64,000 nucleotides of DNA from WHSO01 sp963732875 (GTDB lineage: Bacteria; Pseudomonadota; Alphaproteobacteria; SMXQ01). The position numbers and the translations under genes are program-made. This document shows, one piece after another, positions 17,490 through 25,239 of the stretch (positions are counted from its first letter, which is position 1; every line of letters begins with the position of its first letter). The stretch covers positions 558,001 through 622,000 of the forward strand of contig CAVTBD010000002.1 of the NCBI GenBank assembly GCA_963732875.1, written 5' to 3'. The notes beneath the pieces are model-generated. The model was not told the origin of the DNA. It did no database searches and saw only the letters and a list, made by a program, of their open reading frames with translations.

Positions 17490-18264
17490 CCGGTACGGCG
17501 AGACCGAGCACGAACGCCACCGTCGCCGCCACCACGATGGCCGCGCCCGCCGGCACGTCGAAGCGAACAGAAGCCCCGATCCCCGCCAGCACCGAGACCG
17601 CGCCGATTCCCGCCGCGATCGCCGCCATGGCCTCGGGCGTCGGCGCAAAACGCCGGGCCGCCGCCGCCGGGATCACCAGCAGCGAGGTCACCAGCAGGAT
17701 GCCCACCACCTTGAGGGCGACCGCCACCACCACCGCCAGCAGCACCATGAAGGCGATCCGCACGGCCAGCACCGGCACGCCCTCGACCGCCGCCATCTCC
17801 TCGTGGATGGCGATGCGCAGGAGCGGCTTCCACAATACGGCGAGGGCAACGAGCCCGGCCGCCGCCACGCCCGCGATCACGGCGACGTCGCCGGTCGTAA
17901 CGGCGAGGATGTCGCCGAACAGGTAGCCCATCAGGTCGATCCGGAGGCCGTGGACGAAGGCGAGCACGATCAGCCCGCCGGCGAGCGCGGCATGGGCCAG
18001 GATCGAGAGCAGCGTGTCGGTGGCGAGCCCGTGGCGTCCTTCGGCGCTCACCAGCAGCACCGCGATCACGGTGCCGACGCCGATCAGGCCGATCATCAGG
18101 TTGACGTCGAGCAGGAAGCCGAGCGCGATGCCGAGCAGCGCCGAGTGCGCCAGCGTCGCGCCGAAGAATGCCATGCGCCGCCACACCACGAGGCAGCCGA
18201 GCGGCCCCGCTACCGCCACCACGGCAAGCCCCGCCAGGATCGCGCGCCACAGGAAATCAGCCAT
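17467..18264 (-). CDS. znuB: zinc ABC transporter permease
   Basis: A 265-residue ABC-3 family permease with about eight hydrophobic segments. WRRMAFFGATLAHSALLGIALG is the conserved cytoplasmic-loop region and DLMGYLFGDILAVT the other family hallmark. It forms the membrane channel through which ZnuC drives Zn(II) import. The ATG at 18264 overlaps the znuC stop by 8 bp, so it is third in the zur-znuC-znuB operon. No znuA periplasmic receptor lies in the window; it must be encoded elsewhere. Confidence 0.9.
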   Translation of the reverse strand: MADFLWRAILAGLAVVAVAGPLGCLVVWRRMAFFGATLAHSALLGIALGFLLDVNLMIGLIGVGTVIAVLLVSAEGRHGLATDTLLSILAHAALAGGLIVLAFVHGLRIDLMGYLFGDILAVTTGDVAVIAGVAAAGLVALAVLWKPLLRIAIHEEMAAVEGVPVLAVRIAFMVLLAVVVAVALKVVGILLVTSLLVIPAAAARRFAPTPEAMAAIAAGIGAVSVLAGIGASVRFDVPAGAAIVVAATVAFVLGLAVPVRRARGA

Positions 18265-19096
18265 GGGGCACGCGCGCCAGTGGCGCATGGTCGTGGCGAT
18301 GGCCGGGATCATGACTGGCATTTTCATTCAGCGGCACGGCGTGGCCGTGCTCGTCATGGGCGTGGTCGTGGGCATGGGTGTAGATCGCGACCGCACCGTC
18401 GAGTGCCGTGCCGAACAGCGCGGCATAGGCGGGATCACGGCTCACTGCCTCGGGATGGCCGACGCAGCAGACGTGGTGATTGAGGCACACCACCCGGTCG
18501 GTCTCCGCCATCACCAGATGCAAATCGTGGGACACCATCAGCACGCCGGTGTGGTAGCGCTGGCGCAGGCGGCCGATCAGGCGGTAGAGATCCGCCTGCC
18601 CGGCCACGTCGACCCCGGCGAGCGGCTCGTCGAGCACCAGCAGGTCGGGCGCGCGCAGGAGGGCGCGGGCCAGCAGGACGCGACGCTGCTCGCCCCCCGA
18701 AAGGCCATGCACGGGCCGGGAAAGGGAATCGGTGGCGCCGACCTCGGCGAGCGCGGCGCGGATACGGGCGGGATCGCGGCACGCGAGCCCGAGCAGGCGC
18801 GCGACCGTCAGCGGCAGGGCGGGGTCGATCTCCATGCGCTGGGGGACGTAGCCGATGACGAGGCGGTCGCGGCGCTCGACGCGGCCGCTGTCGGGCTTCA
18901 TCACCCCCATCAGCACGCGTAGCAGGGTCGACTTGCCAGCGCCGTTGGGGCCGATCACCGTCACCACCTCGCGGCGATGGACCGCGAGAGACACGCCGGT
19001 GAGCACCTCGTTCTCGCCGAGGGTCTTGCGGACATCCGCCGCCGTAATCAGAACTTCGCCGGCGGCCTGACCCTCGTGCTGCGCGGGCGCGTTCAT
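18257..19096 (-). CDS. znuC: zinc ABC transporter ATP-binding protein
   Basis: A 279-residue ABC ATPase with Walker A GPNGAGKST (residues 49-57), signature LSGGEQRRV and Walker B LLVLDEP, plus the switch His in VSHDLHLV. After the fold comes a histidine-rich tail (IYTHAHDHAHDEHGHAV, then a second run near HDPGHRHDHAP) of about 13 His, a feature of ZnuC that can bind metal and may sense cytoplasmic zinc. It overlaps both neighbours: its ATG lies in the zur stop (ATGA), and its stop overlaps znuB. It powers import of zinc under limitation. Confidence 0.93.
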   Translation of the reverse strand: MNAPAQHEGQAAGEVLITAADVRKTLGENEVLTGVSLAVHRREVVTVIGPNGAGKSTLLRVLMGVMKPDSGRVERRDRLVIGYVPQRMEIDPALPLTVARLLGLACRDPARIRAALAEVGATDSLSRPVHGLSGGEQRRVLLARALLRAPDLLVLDEPLAGVDVAGQADLYRLIGRLRQRYHTGVLMVSHDLHLVMAETDRVVCLNHHVCCVGHPEAVSRDPAYAALFGTALDGAVAIYTHAHDHAHDEHGHAVPLNENASHDPGHRHDHAPLARVPHG

Positions 19097-19596
19097 TTCG
19101 CCGCCGCTTCCTTGCGGGCACAGGCCGGGCACAGGCCGACCGCCTCGCTCAGGACGGTCTCGACGCGGAAGCCATGGGCGCGGGCGCGCTCGGTGAGCCG
19201 CGCGCCGAGGGCATCGTCGGTAAGCTCGGCGACCGTGCCGCAGGCGCGGCAGATCAGGTACTGGCCGGCATGGGGCCGGCCCGGCGCGACGCAACCGATA
19301 TAGGCGTTGAGCGACGGGATGCGATGCACCAGCCCCTGGGCCAGCAGGAAATCGAGGGCACGATAGACCGTGGGCGGCATGGGACGGCGTCCTTCGGCCG
19401 CAAGCACGTCGAGGATGGCATAGGCGCCAAGCGGCTTGTGGGACTGCCACACGATCTCCAGCACGCGCCGGCGGAGCGGCGTGAAGCGGGCGCCCTTCTC
19501 GCGGCACAGCGCCACCGCGGCGGCCAGCGCGTCGTCTATGCAGCGGCCATGATCGTGGTCGGTGGCAAGAGCTGTCAGCGCGGTCGCGCGGGCCAT
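19093..19596 (-). CDS. zur: Fur-family zinc uptake regulator
   Basis: A 167-residue Fur-family repressor. A winged-helix N-terminus (FTPLRRRVLEIVWQSHKPLGAYAILD; PPTVYRALDFLLAQGLVHRI) is followed by a dimerisation domain with two CxxC structural-zinc motifs (CRACG and CPACA). An HDHGRC cluster near the N-terminus may add metal ligands. Its place as first gene of an operon with znuC and znuB makes Zur much more likely than Fur or PerR. With zinc bound it should repress the operon through the box at 19628-19652, and it may also affect hisI, which is transcribed away from it. Confidence 0.92.
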   Translation of the reverse strand: MARATALTALATDHDHGRCIDDALAAAVALCREKGARFTPLRRRVLEIVWQSHKPLGAYAILDVLAAEGRRPMPPTVYRALDFLLAQGLVHRIPSLNAYIGCVAPGRPHAGQYLICRACGTVAELTDDALGARLTERARAHGFRVETVLSEAVGLCPACARKEAAAK

Positions 19597-19627
19597 GGGT
19601 TCCTCCGGTCAGGGGACGCAGTCTAGT

Positions 19628-19652
19628 GAAACCGTTATAATGTTGCAAATTC
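19628..19652. promoter_or_regulatory. candidate Zur box between zur and hisI
   Basis: The sequence GAAACCGTTATAATGTTGCA and its right flank form an imperfect palindrome. Its left half closely matches the GAAATGTTATA half of the gamma/alphaproteobacterial Zur box; the right half is weaker. It is 31 bp upstream of zur and about 77 bp upstream of hisI. Confidence 0.45.
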
Positions 19653-19728
19653 CCGGCGAAGCCGTTGACAGGCGGTCGTTCGGGCTGGTCTAACCAAGGC
19701 CGGAACGCGGCAGGAGACCCGGGAAATC

Positions 19729-20175
19729 ATGGCGGAAAAGCACGACAGCGACCAGGCAACGCGCCAGGCGGCGGCCGAGGCCGCGCTCGCGGAAATCCGG
19801 TTCGACGACAAGGGACTGGTTCCGGCCATCGCCCAGGAGGCGCAGACCGGCGAGGTGCTGATGCTCGCCTGGATGAACTGCGACGCCGTGATCGCCACCA
19901 TCACTACCGGTGAGGCCCACTACTGGTCGCGCTCGCGCGACAAGCTGTGGCGCAAGGGCGAAAGCTCTGGCCAGGTGCAGACATTGCGCGACTTCCGCGT
20001 CGATTGCGACGGCGACACGGTGCTGCTCACGGTCGACCAGACCGGGGTTGCCTGCCACACTGGCCGGCACACCTGCTTTTTCCGCGCACCCCGCGGCGGC
20101 AGGCTGGCCGAGATCGTGCCGGTGGCGGTGGCACCCGAAAAGCTCTATGGATCGAAGAATGGCGGCAAGGACTGA
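19729..20175 (+). CDS. hisI: phosphoribosyl-AMP cyclohydrolase
   Basis: A 148-residue HisI without a fused HisE domain. It opens the purine ring of PR-AMP in the third step of histidine synthesis. Zinc-site cysteines are present (VDCDGD with the Mg/Zn Asp cluster, then QTGVACHTGRHTCFF), so it is the metal-dependent form, not a zinc-independent paralogue. MLAWMNCDAVIATITTGEAHYWSRSR is the conserved core. It is not next to other his genes; instead it is divergent from the zur operon with a possible Zur box in between. A start at 19729 with a GGAGA-type site is reasonable. Confidence 0.93.
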   Translation: MAEKHDSDQATRQAAAEAALAEIRFDDKGLVPAIAQEAQTGEVLMLAWMNCDAVIATITTGEAHYWSRSRDKLWRKGESSGQVQTLRDFRVDCDGDTVLLTVDQTGVACHTGRHTCFFRAPRGGRLAEIVPVAVAPEKLYGSKNGGKD

Positions 20176-20229
20176 ACGCCCGGGACAGGGGCGGCGCCGC
20201 GACGGGAAACGAACACGCAGGGAGGAGTT

Positions 20230-21159
20230 ATGGCGCTTCTGATCAAGCCCGGGCGCGAGCCGGTCGATGCCTGGATCAAGGCCATCACGGCGGAGATTCC
20301 GGATCTCGAGATCCGCCTCTGGCCCGAGGTCGGCGACCGCGCCGGGATCGAGTACATACTTGCCAACGACCTGCCCGATGGCGAGTTCGGCACCTTCCCC
20401 AACCTCAAGTTCGTGGCCGGCACGGCGGTCGGCGTCGAGCGCCTGCTGCGCGACGAATCGCTACCCGCCCACGTGCCGATCCTGCGCGGCGCCAACCGCG
20501 AACGCGCCATGACCATGGGCGCCTGGGTCACCTACCACGTCATCCGGCACCATCGCCGCTTCGACGAATACCGCGCCAACCAGGCGGCGAAGACGTGGGA
20601 GCAGCTCAAGTACGCGCCGCCCGAGACCGTGCGCGTCGGCGTCATGGGCCTCGGCAACCTCGGCGCGGCGGCGGCACGCTACCTTGCGGGCTTCGGCTAC
20701 ACGGTCGCGGGCTGGGCGCGCTCGAAGAAGGACATGCCCGGCATCGAGACCTTCGCCGGCCAGGACGAGTTGGACCGGCTGCTGGCGCGCTCCGACATCC
20801 TGGTCTCGATCCTGCCCAACACCGAGGGCACCAAGGGGCTGCTCACCCGCGAGCGGCTGCTCACCCTGCCCCAGGGCGCCTACGTCATCAACAGCGGGCG
20901 CGGCACCCTGATCGACGAGGACGCCCTGCTCGAGCTGATCGACGGCGGGCACCTCTCGGGCGCGGCACTCGATGTGTTCCAGACCGAGCCCCCGCCCCCG
21001 GAGCATCCGTTCTGGACCCACCCCAGGATCACCATGACCGCCCATCACTCGTGCATGGGCCGCGCCTCCTACGGCGCCGAGGTGATCGTGGACGCGATCC
21101 GCAAGCTGCGCGCGGGCGAGCCCGTCACGCGCGTGGTGGACAAGGCCGAGGGGTACTAA
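20230..21159 (+). CDS. D-2-hydroxyacid dehydrogenase, GhrA-like
   Basis: A 309-residue NAD(P)-dependent 2-hydroxyacid dehydrogenase. The Rossmann motif is GLGNLGAAAARYLAGFGYTV; catalytic residues are the Arg of VINSGRGTLID, a Glu in DVFQTEPPPPEHPF and the His of TAHHSC. The pattern of the catalytic domain (FVAGTAVGVERLL) resembles glyoxylate/hydroxypyruvate reductase A. It likely reduces glyoxylate or hydroxypyruvate in the cytoplasm. A good GGAGG site precedes the ATG. It ends near a shared hairpin with the convergent EF-hand gene. Confidence 0.88.
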   Translation: MALLIKPGREPVDAWIKAITAEIPDLEIRLWPEVGDRAGIEYILANDLPDGEFGTFPNLKFVAGTAVGVERLLRDESLPAHVPILRGANRERAMTMGAWVTYHVIRHHRRFDEYRANQAAKTWEQLKYAPPETVRVGVMGLGNLGAAAARYLAGFGYTVAGWARSKKDMPGIETFAGQDELDRLLARSDILVSILPNTEGTKGLLTRERLLTLPQGAYVINSGRGTLIDEDALLELIDGGHLSGAALDVFQTEPPPPEHPFWTHPRITMTAHHSCMGRASYGAEVIVDAIRKLRAGEPVTRVVDKAEGY

Positions 21160-21191
21160 GACGGTTCCGACCTAAGATCGGTCGGGCCGTC
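21160..21191. terminator. hairpin between convergent genes
   Basis: An inverted repeat (about GACGG-TCCGACC / GGTCGG-CCGTC with loop TAAGAT) sits exactly between the two convergent stops. It lacks a T-tract, so termination in both directions is only inferred. Confidence 0.4.
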
Positions 21192-22569
21192 AATGGCCGT
21201 AGGCGGTGCCATCCAGCGCGATGCGCTGCGCCTTGTAAAAGATGGAACCATCGGATTTATCGTCAGAGTCGGGGGCGTGGCCCGTGGGAGCAACTCCCTT
21301 GCGGTGCAGGCTCCATACGACCTGGCCATCAGGGCCTATCTCGAAGATACGAAAAAAGCCGACCACCAGGGTATCGCCGTTGGGCAGCCGGTTGGCGTCG
21401 CGCAAGCCTCGGTAGTCCGTCTTCCTGGGCCATTTTCCGATGGTGTGCACCTTGGTCCCGTCGTTGGTCACCTCGATCACGCGGTTGGTTCCCGGTGATG
21501 CCACCACGATATTGCCATTGGGCTGCAACTCCGGGTCATGAGGGCGGAAAACCGCGTCCGAGCCGCGGCGCTTCTTCGTTTGCGCCCTGTGTTTGGCAGA
21601 GATGCTCCGGCCATAGAGGACCTCGTGCACGACCTTGCCTGCGTGATTGACCATGACCGTGCGGTCAAGGTTGCGCAGGCTGATCATCGTGTCGCCATTG
21701 GCGAGCCGGGTGACGGCGTTGGTATGCATCCAGCCCTCGTCGTCGTTGTCGGCGAAGGGTGGCCTGTCATACCGTGCCAGCCCGTTCCACGACCAGACCA
21801 GCTTGCCGACCGGATTCACTTCCCGGACCAGGTCCTCGCCCTTGGCAACCCAGGCGCGGACGTAGATGGTGTCGCCATCGGGCAGACGGTCGACGTCGTG
21901 GGAAATACCGTCATCCAGATGCTTCCAGACGAGCTTGCGATCGTGCGTGACCTCGAAGGCACCGTAGTCCTTGATGTTGAACAGCGTGTTTCCCGAGGGC
22001 AGACGCTCGACGTCCATAACCTGCCTGTTCTGGGGCACGTAGATCAGATCTTCCGGGGTGAACGACCAGACCACGCGGCCGGCGTAATCGACCTCCGTGA
22101 TATGCGAGACTTTGTCGTAGTCGTCGTCGGCGAACAGCGTCGTCCCCTTGAACATGCAGTCAGGCGAATAGACGTCGACGACGAACTTGCCGTCCGGCGG
22201 GGGAGAGAGATGCTCGAATGTGCAGGCGCGCTTCGGGCCGCGCTTGGTACCTTTATCGACCCGACGATGATGCCGCCTTCCGGGCTTGCGATCGGCATGC
22301 TGCCGGAACACGCGGAATTCCTCGACCGTCAGGAAGCCGTCGTGATTCGCGTCGATGGCGGCGAACTTGGCGGGCGTCCCGCGAAATTCGGCACGCGACA
22401 CCTTGCCGTCGCCGTCCTGGTCGAGCCGTTTGACGATGGTCTCCGGGCTGCGGAGTTTTCTGGAGGATTTCTTGGGATTGGTCGTCGGGGCCACGCCCTG
22501 GGACAAGGCGCCGCTGAGAGGCGCGACGACCAGCACGGCCGACAGGGCCATCACCAATTTGTGCTTCAT
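21190..22569 (-). CDS. secreted EF-hand/arylsulfotransferase-like protein
   Basis: A 459-residue exported protein. After a signal peptide (VMALSAVLVVAPLSGALS) come two EF-hands, LDQDGDGKVSRAEF and IDANHDGFLTVEEF, then a ~330-residue region with repeated W/N-rich units (GRVVWSFTPEDLIY, LPSGNTLFNIKDYGAFEV, LPDGDTIYVRAWV, LANGDTMISLRNLD, LPNGDTLVVGFFRIFEIG). These units make a six-bladed propeller of the arylsulfotransferase/PQQ-like type. Whether it transfers sulfate or only binds ligand is unknown. The EF-hands have full DxDxDG ligand sets, so calcium binding in the periplasm is likely. I chose the ATG at 22569 because it begins the signal peptide. Confidence 0.75.
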   Translation of the reverse strand: MKHKLVMALSAVLVVAPLSGALSQGVAPTTNPKKSSRKLRSPETIVKRLDQDGDGKVSRAEFRGTPAKFAAIDANHDGFLTVEEFRVFRQHADRKPGRRHHRRVDKGTKRGPKRACTFEHLSPPPDGKFVVDVYSPDCMFKGTTLFADDDYDKVSHITEVDYAGRVVWSFTPEDLIYVPQNRQVMDVERLPSGNTLFNIKDYGAFEVTHDRKLVWKHLDDGISHDVDRLPDGDTIYVRAWVAKGEDLVREVNPVGKLVWSWNGLARYDRPPFADNDDEGWMHTNAVTRLANGDTMISLRNLDRTVMVNHAGKVVHEVLYGRSISAKHRAQTKKRRGSDAVFRPHDPELQPNGNIVVASPGTNRVIEVTNDGTKVHTIGKWPRKTDYRGLRDANRLPNGDTLVVGFFRIFEIGPDGQVVWSLHRKGVAPTGHAPDSDDKSDGSIFYKAQRIALDGTAYGH

Positions 22570-22784
22570 GATACTGCCCCCGATGTTTCCCGGCAGATCG
22601 AGCCCCAGACTGCTATTTCCTTGATAACACAATAGAGGGTGAAGGAGAGAACGCGCAGACATCCTTGAGTAATATAATATGCATCCCGGCCTGGCCGTTG
22701 GTGATCCCGGTTCCCCAAGATCAGGGCGCGACCAGGCGCCTTCGTGAATTGACAAGCGGGGCGCCCTGCCTTAGGCCATCCGCC

Positions 22785-23771
22785 ATGGATCAGGCACTGA
22801 CACCGGGCGCGCTCGCCCCGCCCCCGGCCCGGAAACGGGCCGACCAGGCCGCCTATGGCGCGATCGCCCTGCTCGGCCTGCTGCTGTGGTGGCTGTCCCA
22901 CAACCATCCCACCGTCATGCCGGTATGGGCGCCGTGGGACTTCTCGCCCTCCTTCTACCTCGCGACCGCCCTGACGCTGCTATGGTTCCTGCGCGGCCTC
23001 ACCCTCACCCCGGTCGAGGAACGCCCCTCGGCATGGCGCTGCGCGGCGTTCCTGGTCGGGCTCGCGCTGACCTGGGCGGTGCTCCAGACCCGCTTCGAGT
23101 ACTGGTCGCAGCATATGTTCTTCCTCAACCGCATCCAGCACGTGACGATGCACCACATCGGCCCGTTCCTGATGGCGCTCGGCTGGACCGGCGCGACCAT
23201 CCGGCGCGGCATGCCCGGCTGGCTGCAGCGGGCAATCGACGGCCGTACGGTCAAAATCGCGATGCGGATCGTCCAGCAGCCGGTGCTGGCGGGGTTCCTG
23301 TTCGTCGGCCTGTTCTTCTTCTGGCTGATCCCAGACGTCCACTTCCGGGCGATGATCGACGGCCGGCTCTATGCGGTGATGAACTGGAGCATGGTGCTCG
23401 ACGGCGTCCTGTTCTGGGCGCTGGTGCTGGACCCGCGCCCCAAGCCGCCGGCGATGGTCTCCTGGGGCACCCGGGTCGGCCTCGCCACCGGCATCATCTT
23501 CCCGCAGATCCTGCTGGGCGGGATGGTCACCTTCTCCATGACCGACCTCTATCCCTACTACGACCTGTGCGGTCGCCTGTTCCCCGACATCGGCGCCCTT
23601 ACCGACCAGCATCTCGGCGGCATCATCATCTGGATTCCGCCTTCCATGATGAGCGTGGTGGGCGTATTGCTGGTGCTCAACGCGCTGCGGCGCCACGAAG
23701 ATTCAACCAAGGACACGGACGATGACGCTTCCGCGCTCGCGGCGCTGGCCAGCCGCTGGACCGGCCGCTAG
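22785..23771 (+). CDS. ctaG: cytochrome c oxidase assembly protein, CtaG type
   Basis: A 328-residue membrane protein with about eight hydrophobic helices and the caa3_CtaG pattern: QHMFFLNRIQHVTMHHIGPF is the signature His-rich loop, and DQHLGGIIIWIPPSMM the second. The family helps insert copper into cytochrome c oxidase. The following PCuAC and SCO genes strengthen this: together they form a copper-delivery cluster. Start at 22785 (ATG) is in frame just before the first helix. Its 3' end overlaps the start of the PCuAC reading frame by 50 bp. Confidence 0.87.
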   Translation: MDQALTPGALAPPPARKRADQAAYGAIALLGLLLWWLSHNHPTVMPVWAPWDFSPSFYLATALTLLWFLRGLTLTPVEERPSAWRCAAFLVGLALTWAVLQTRFEYWSQHMFFLNRIQHVTMHHIGPFLMALGWTGATIRRGMPGWLQRAIDGRTVKIAMRIVQQPVLAGFLFVGLFFFWLIPDVHFRAMIDGRLYAVMNWSMVLDGVLFWALVLDPRPKPPAMVSWGTRVGLATGIIFPQILLGGMVTFSMTDLYPYYDLCGRLFPDIGALTDQHLGGIIIWIPPSMMSVVGVLLVLNALRRHEDSTKDTDDDASALAALASRWTGR

Positions 23772-24193
23772 GGCCTTCCTTCTTCTCGTTACTCTCGTTG
23801 CCGGCGCCGCCCGCCCTGGCGGCGGAGGGCCTCACCATCAGCGACGCGCGCATGCGCCTGGTGATTCCGTCGCGCCCGGCAGCAGGCTATTTCACGCTGT
23901 CGAACGACACGGACCACGCCCAGGCGCTGGTCGGCGCTTCGTCGCCGGCCTGCGGCATGATCATGCTGCACCAGAGTCTGCACCAGAACGGCCAGGAGCG
24001 CATGGTGATGCGCAAGCGGGTCAACGTGCCGGCCCACGGCAGCGTGAGCTTCGCGCCGGGCGGCTATCACCTGATGTGCATGAAGCCCGGCAAGGCCATG
24101 GTGCCGGGGCACAAGGTGCCGGTAACGCTCGATTTCCAGGACGGCGGCCGCATGACCGTGGAGTTTCCGGTCCACGGCATCAAGGACGAATAG
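23722..24193 (+). CDS. PCuAC periplasmic copper chaperone, apparent +1 shift in signal peptide
   Basis: The mature protein (from about 23817) is a PCuAC/DUF461 copper chaperone: IMLHQSLHQNGQERMVM and GGYHLMCMKPG supply the His/Met copper ligands of the H-x-M pattern. In its own frame the N-terminus has no good start. A perfect signal peptide, MTLPRSRRWPAAGPAARAFL then LLVTLVAGAA, starts at the ATG at 23722 in the previous frame. Removing one base in the C-rich stretch at about 23808-23816 joins them with a good cleavage site (ALAAEG) and gives 156 residues. The signal-peptide overlap with ctaG suggests coupling. It delivers Cu(I) to the CuA site of cytochrome oxidase with SCO. Confidence 0.8.
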
Positions 24194-24198
24194 AGCTC

Positions 24199-24912
24199 TC
24201 AGATCAGGCGCAGCAGACGCTCGACCAGACCCGGCGGGTGGTCCGCCTCGATCAGGCGGCGCAGGTCGGCGGCCGCCCCGTCGAGGTCGGGCTTGGGCGT
24301 CGCCAGCGAGGACATCAGCACACGCGCCGCGCCCGTGCCATCGAACACGTAAATCGCCGAGCTGTGGGAGACCTCGTAGGGATGATCCTCGGTCCCGGGC
24401 GTCACCGAATAGACCACGCGATAGCGCCGCGCGAGCGCGGCGAGCTGGTCGGGCGTGCCGCGCAACCCCTCGACCTCGGGGGCGAAGTTGCCGACATACT
24501 CCTTGAGCACGGCGAGCGTGTCGCGGCCGGGGTCGACCGTGACGAACAGGACGCGGACGTTCTTCGCCGCGGGCCCGAGCTTCCTGAGGATGGTATCGAT
24601 GTTGAGGAGCGTGGTCGGGCACACGTCCGGACAGAAGGTGTAGCCGAAGTAGAGCATTACGATCCGGCCCTGGTAATCGGCGGCGGTCACCTGCTTACCA
24701 TCGACGGCCCGGGTCATTGTGAGGGCGAGGCGAGGCGAACTTCCCGTGACATTGAGCCCGTGCCAGCGAGCACCGTCGTCGCAGCCGCCCAGCGCCGCGA
24801 GGCCGAGCCCGGCACCCAGCAGGCCGAGGGCGCCGCGCCTAGTCAGCCGCGCGCCGGGGCCGTCACAGCCCCATCCGTCACAGATGGGCGATCGCGGGGT
24901 GGGTTTCTGCAT
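24199..24912 (-). CDS. SCO1/SenC-family copper protein (lipoprotein)
   Basis: A 237-residue thioredoxin-like SCO protein. The N-terminus has a twin-arginine-like LTRRGALGLLGAGLGL and a lipobox LGGC (Cys44), so it should be an outer-leaflet lipoprotein of the inner membrane. FCPDVCP (Cys94, Cys98) and SHSSAIYVFD (His) form the copper site. It works in CuA maturation of cytochrome c oxidase. It is convergent with the PCuAC gene, with only 5 bp between the stops, and follows a small membrane gene with which it overlaps by 35 bp. Confidence 0.9.
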   Translation of the reverse strand: MQKPTPRSPICDGWGCDGPGARLTRRGALGLLGAGLGLAALGGCDDGARWHGLNVTGSSPRLALTMTRAVDGKQVTAADYQGRIVMLYFGYTFCPDVCPTTLLNIDTILRKLGPAAKNVRVLFVTVDPGRDTLAVLKEYVGNFAPEVEGLRGTPDQLAALARRYRVVYSVTPGTEDHPYEVSHSSAIYVFDGTGAARVLMSSLATPKPDLDGAAADLRRLIEADHPPGLVERLLRLI

Positions 24913-25108
24913 AATGCACCATGACCGTAAGGCTCACGATCGCGACGAACACCAGCACGGCGAAGCTCGCGAGCGCGACGCCGAGGATGCGGTTGCGCTC
25001 GCGCGACACCGGGCGGGTGCGGATAACCAGCGGCCGCTCCGGCGCCGGTGCACCGCCTGGCCGCGGTGTCGCCGCGCCCCCAGGCCCCGTTTCCGTATCC
25101 TGTGCCAT
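24878..25108 (-). CDS. small single-span membrane protein, oxidase-assembly context
   Basis: A 76-residue protein: a proline-rich, polar N-terminus (PGGAATPRPGGAPAPERPLV) and one transmembrane helix (ILGVALASFAVLVFVAIVSLTVMV). It overlaps the start of the SCO gene by 35 bp, so they are translationally coupled. Alphaproteobacterial cytochrome oxidase clusters often include such a short membrane protein (CoxF-like), but I do not recognise this one with certainty. Possibly an oxidase assembly subunit. Confidence 0.6.
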   Translation of the reverse strand: MAQDTETGPGGAATPRPGGAPAPERPLVIRTRPVSRERNRILGVALASFAVLVFVAIVSLTVMVHYAETHPAIAHL

Positions 25109-25239
25109 GTCGTGCCGATCCTGGACTGGTTCACCGTTGCGGTGGGCCGGCAGGATAGTCGGATCGGGCGGGCCCGCGCAAGGCTCCCGCCCGCCGATAT
25201 GAGCAGAGCAGCCAATGGCTGCCCCGTTCCTTGAAAATC

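Noticed and set aside
15384..17648. A 754-codon minus-strand frame over sseA and metC
   Set aside because: Same reason: a low-stop shadow of two clearly conserved plus-strand enzymes.
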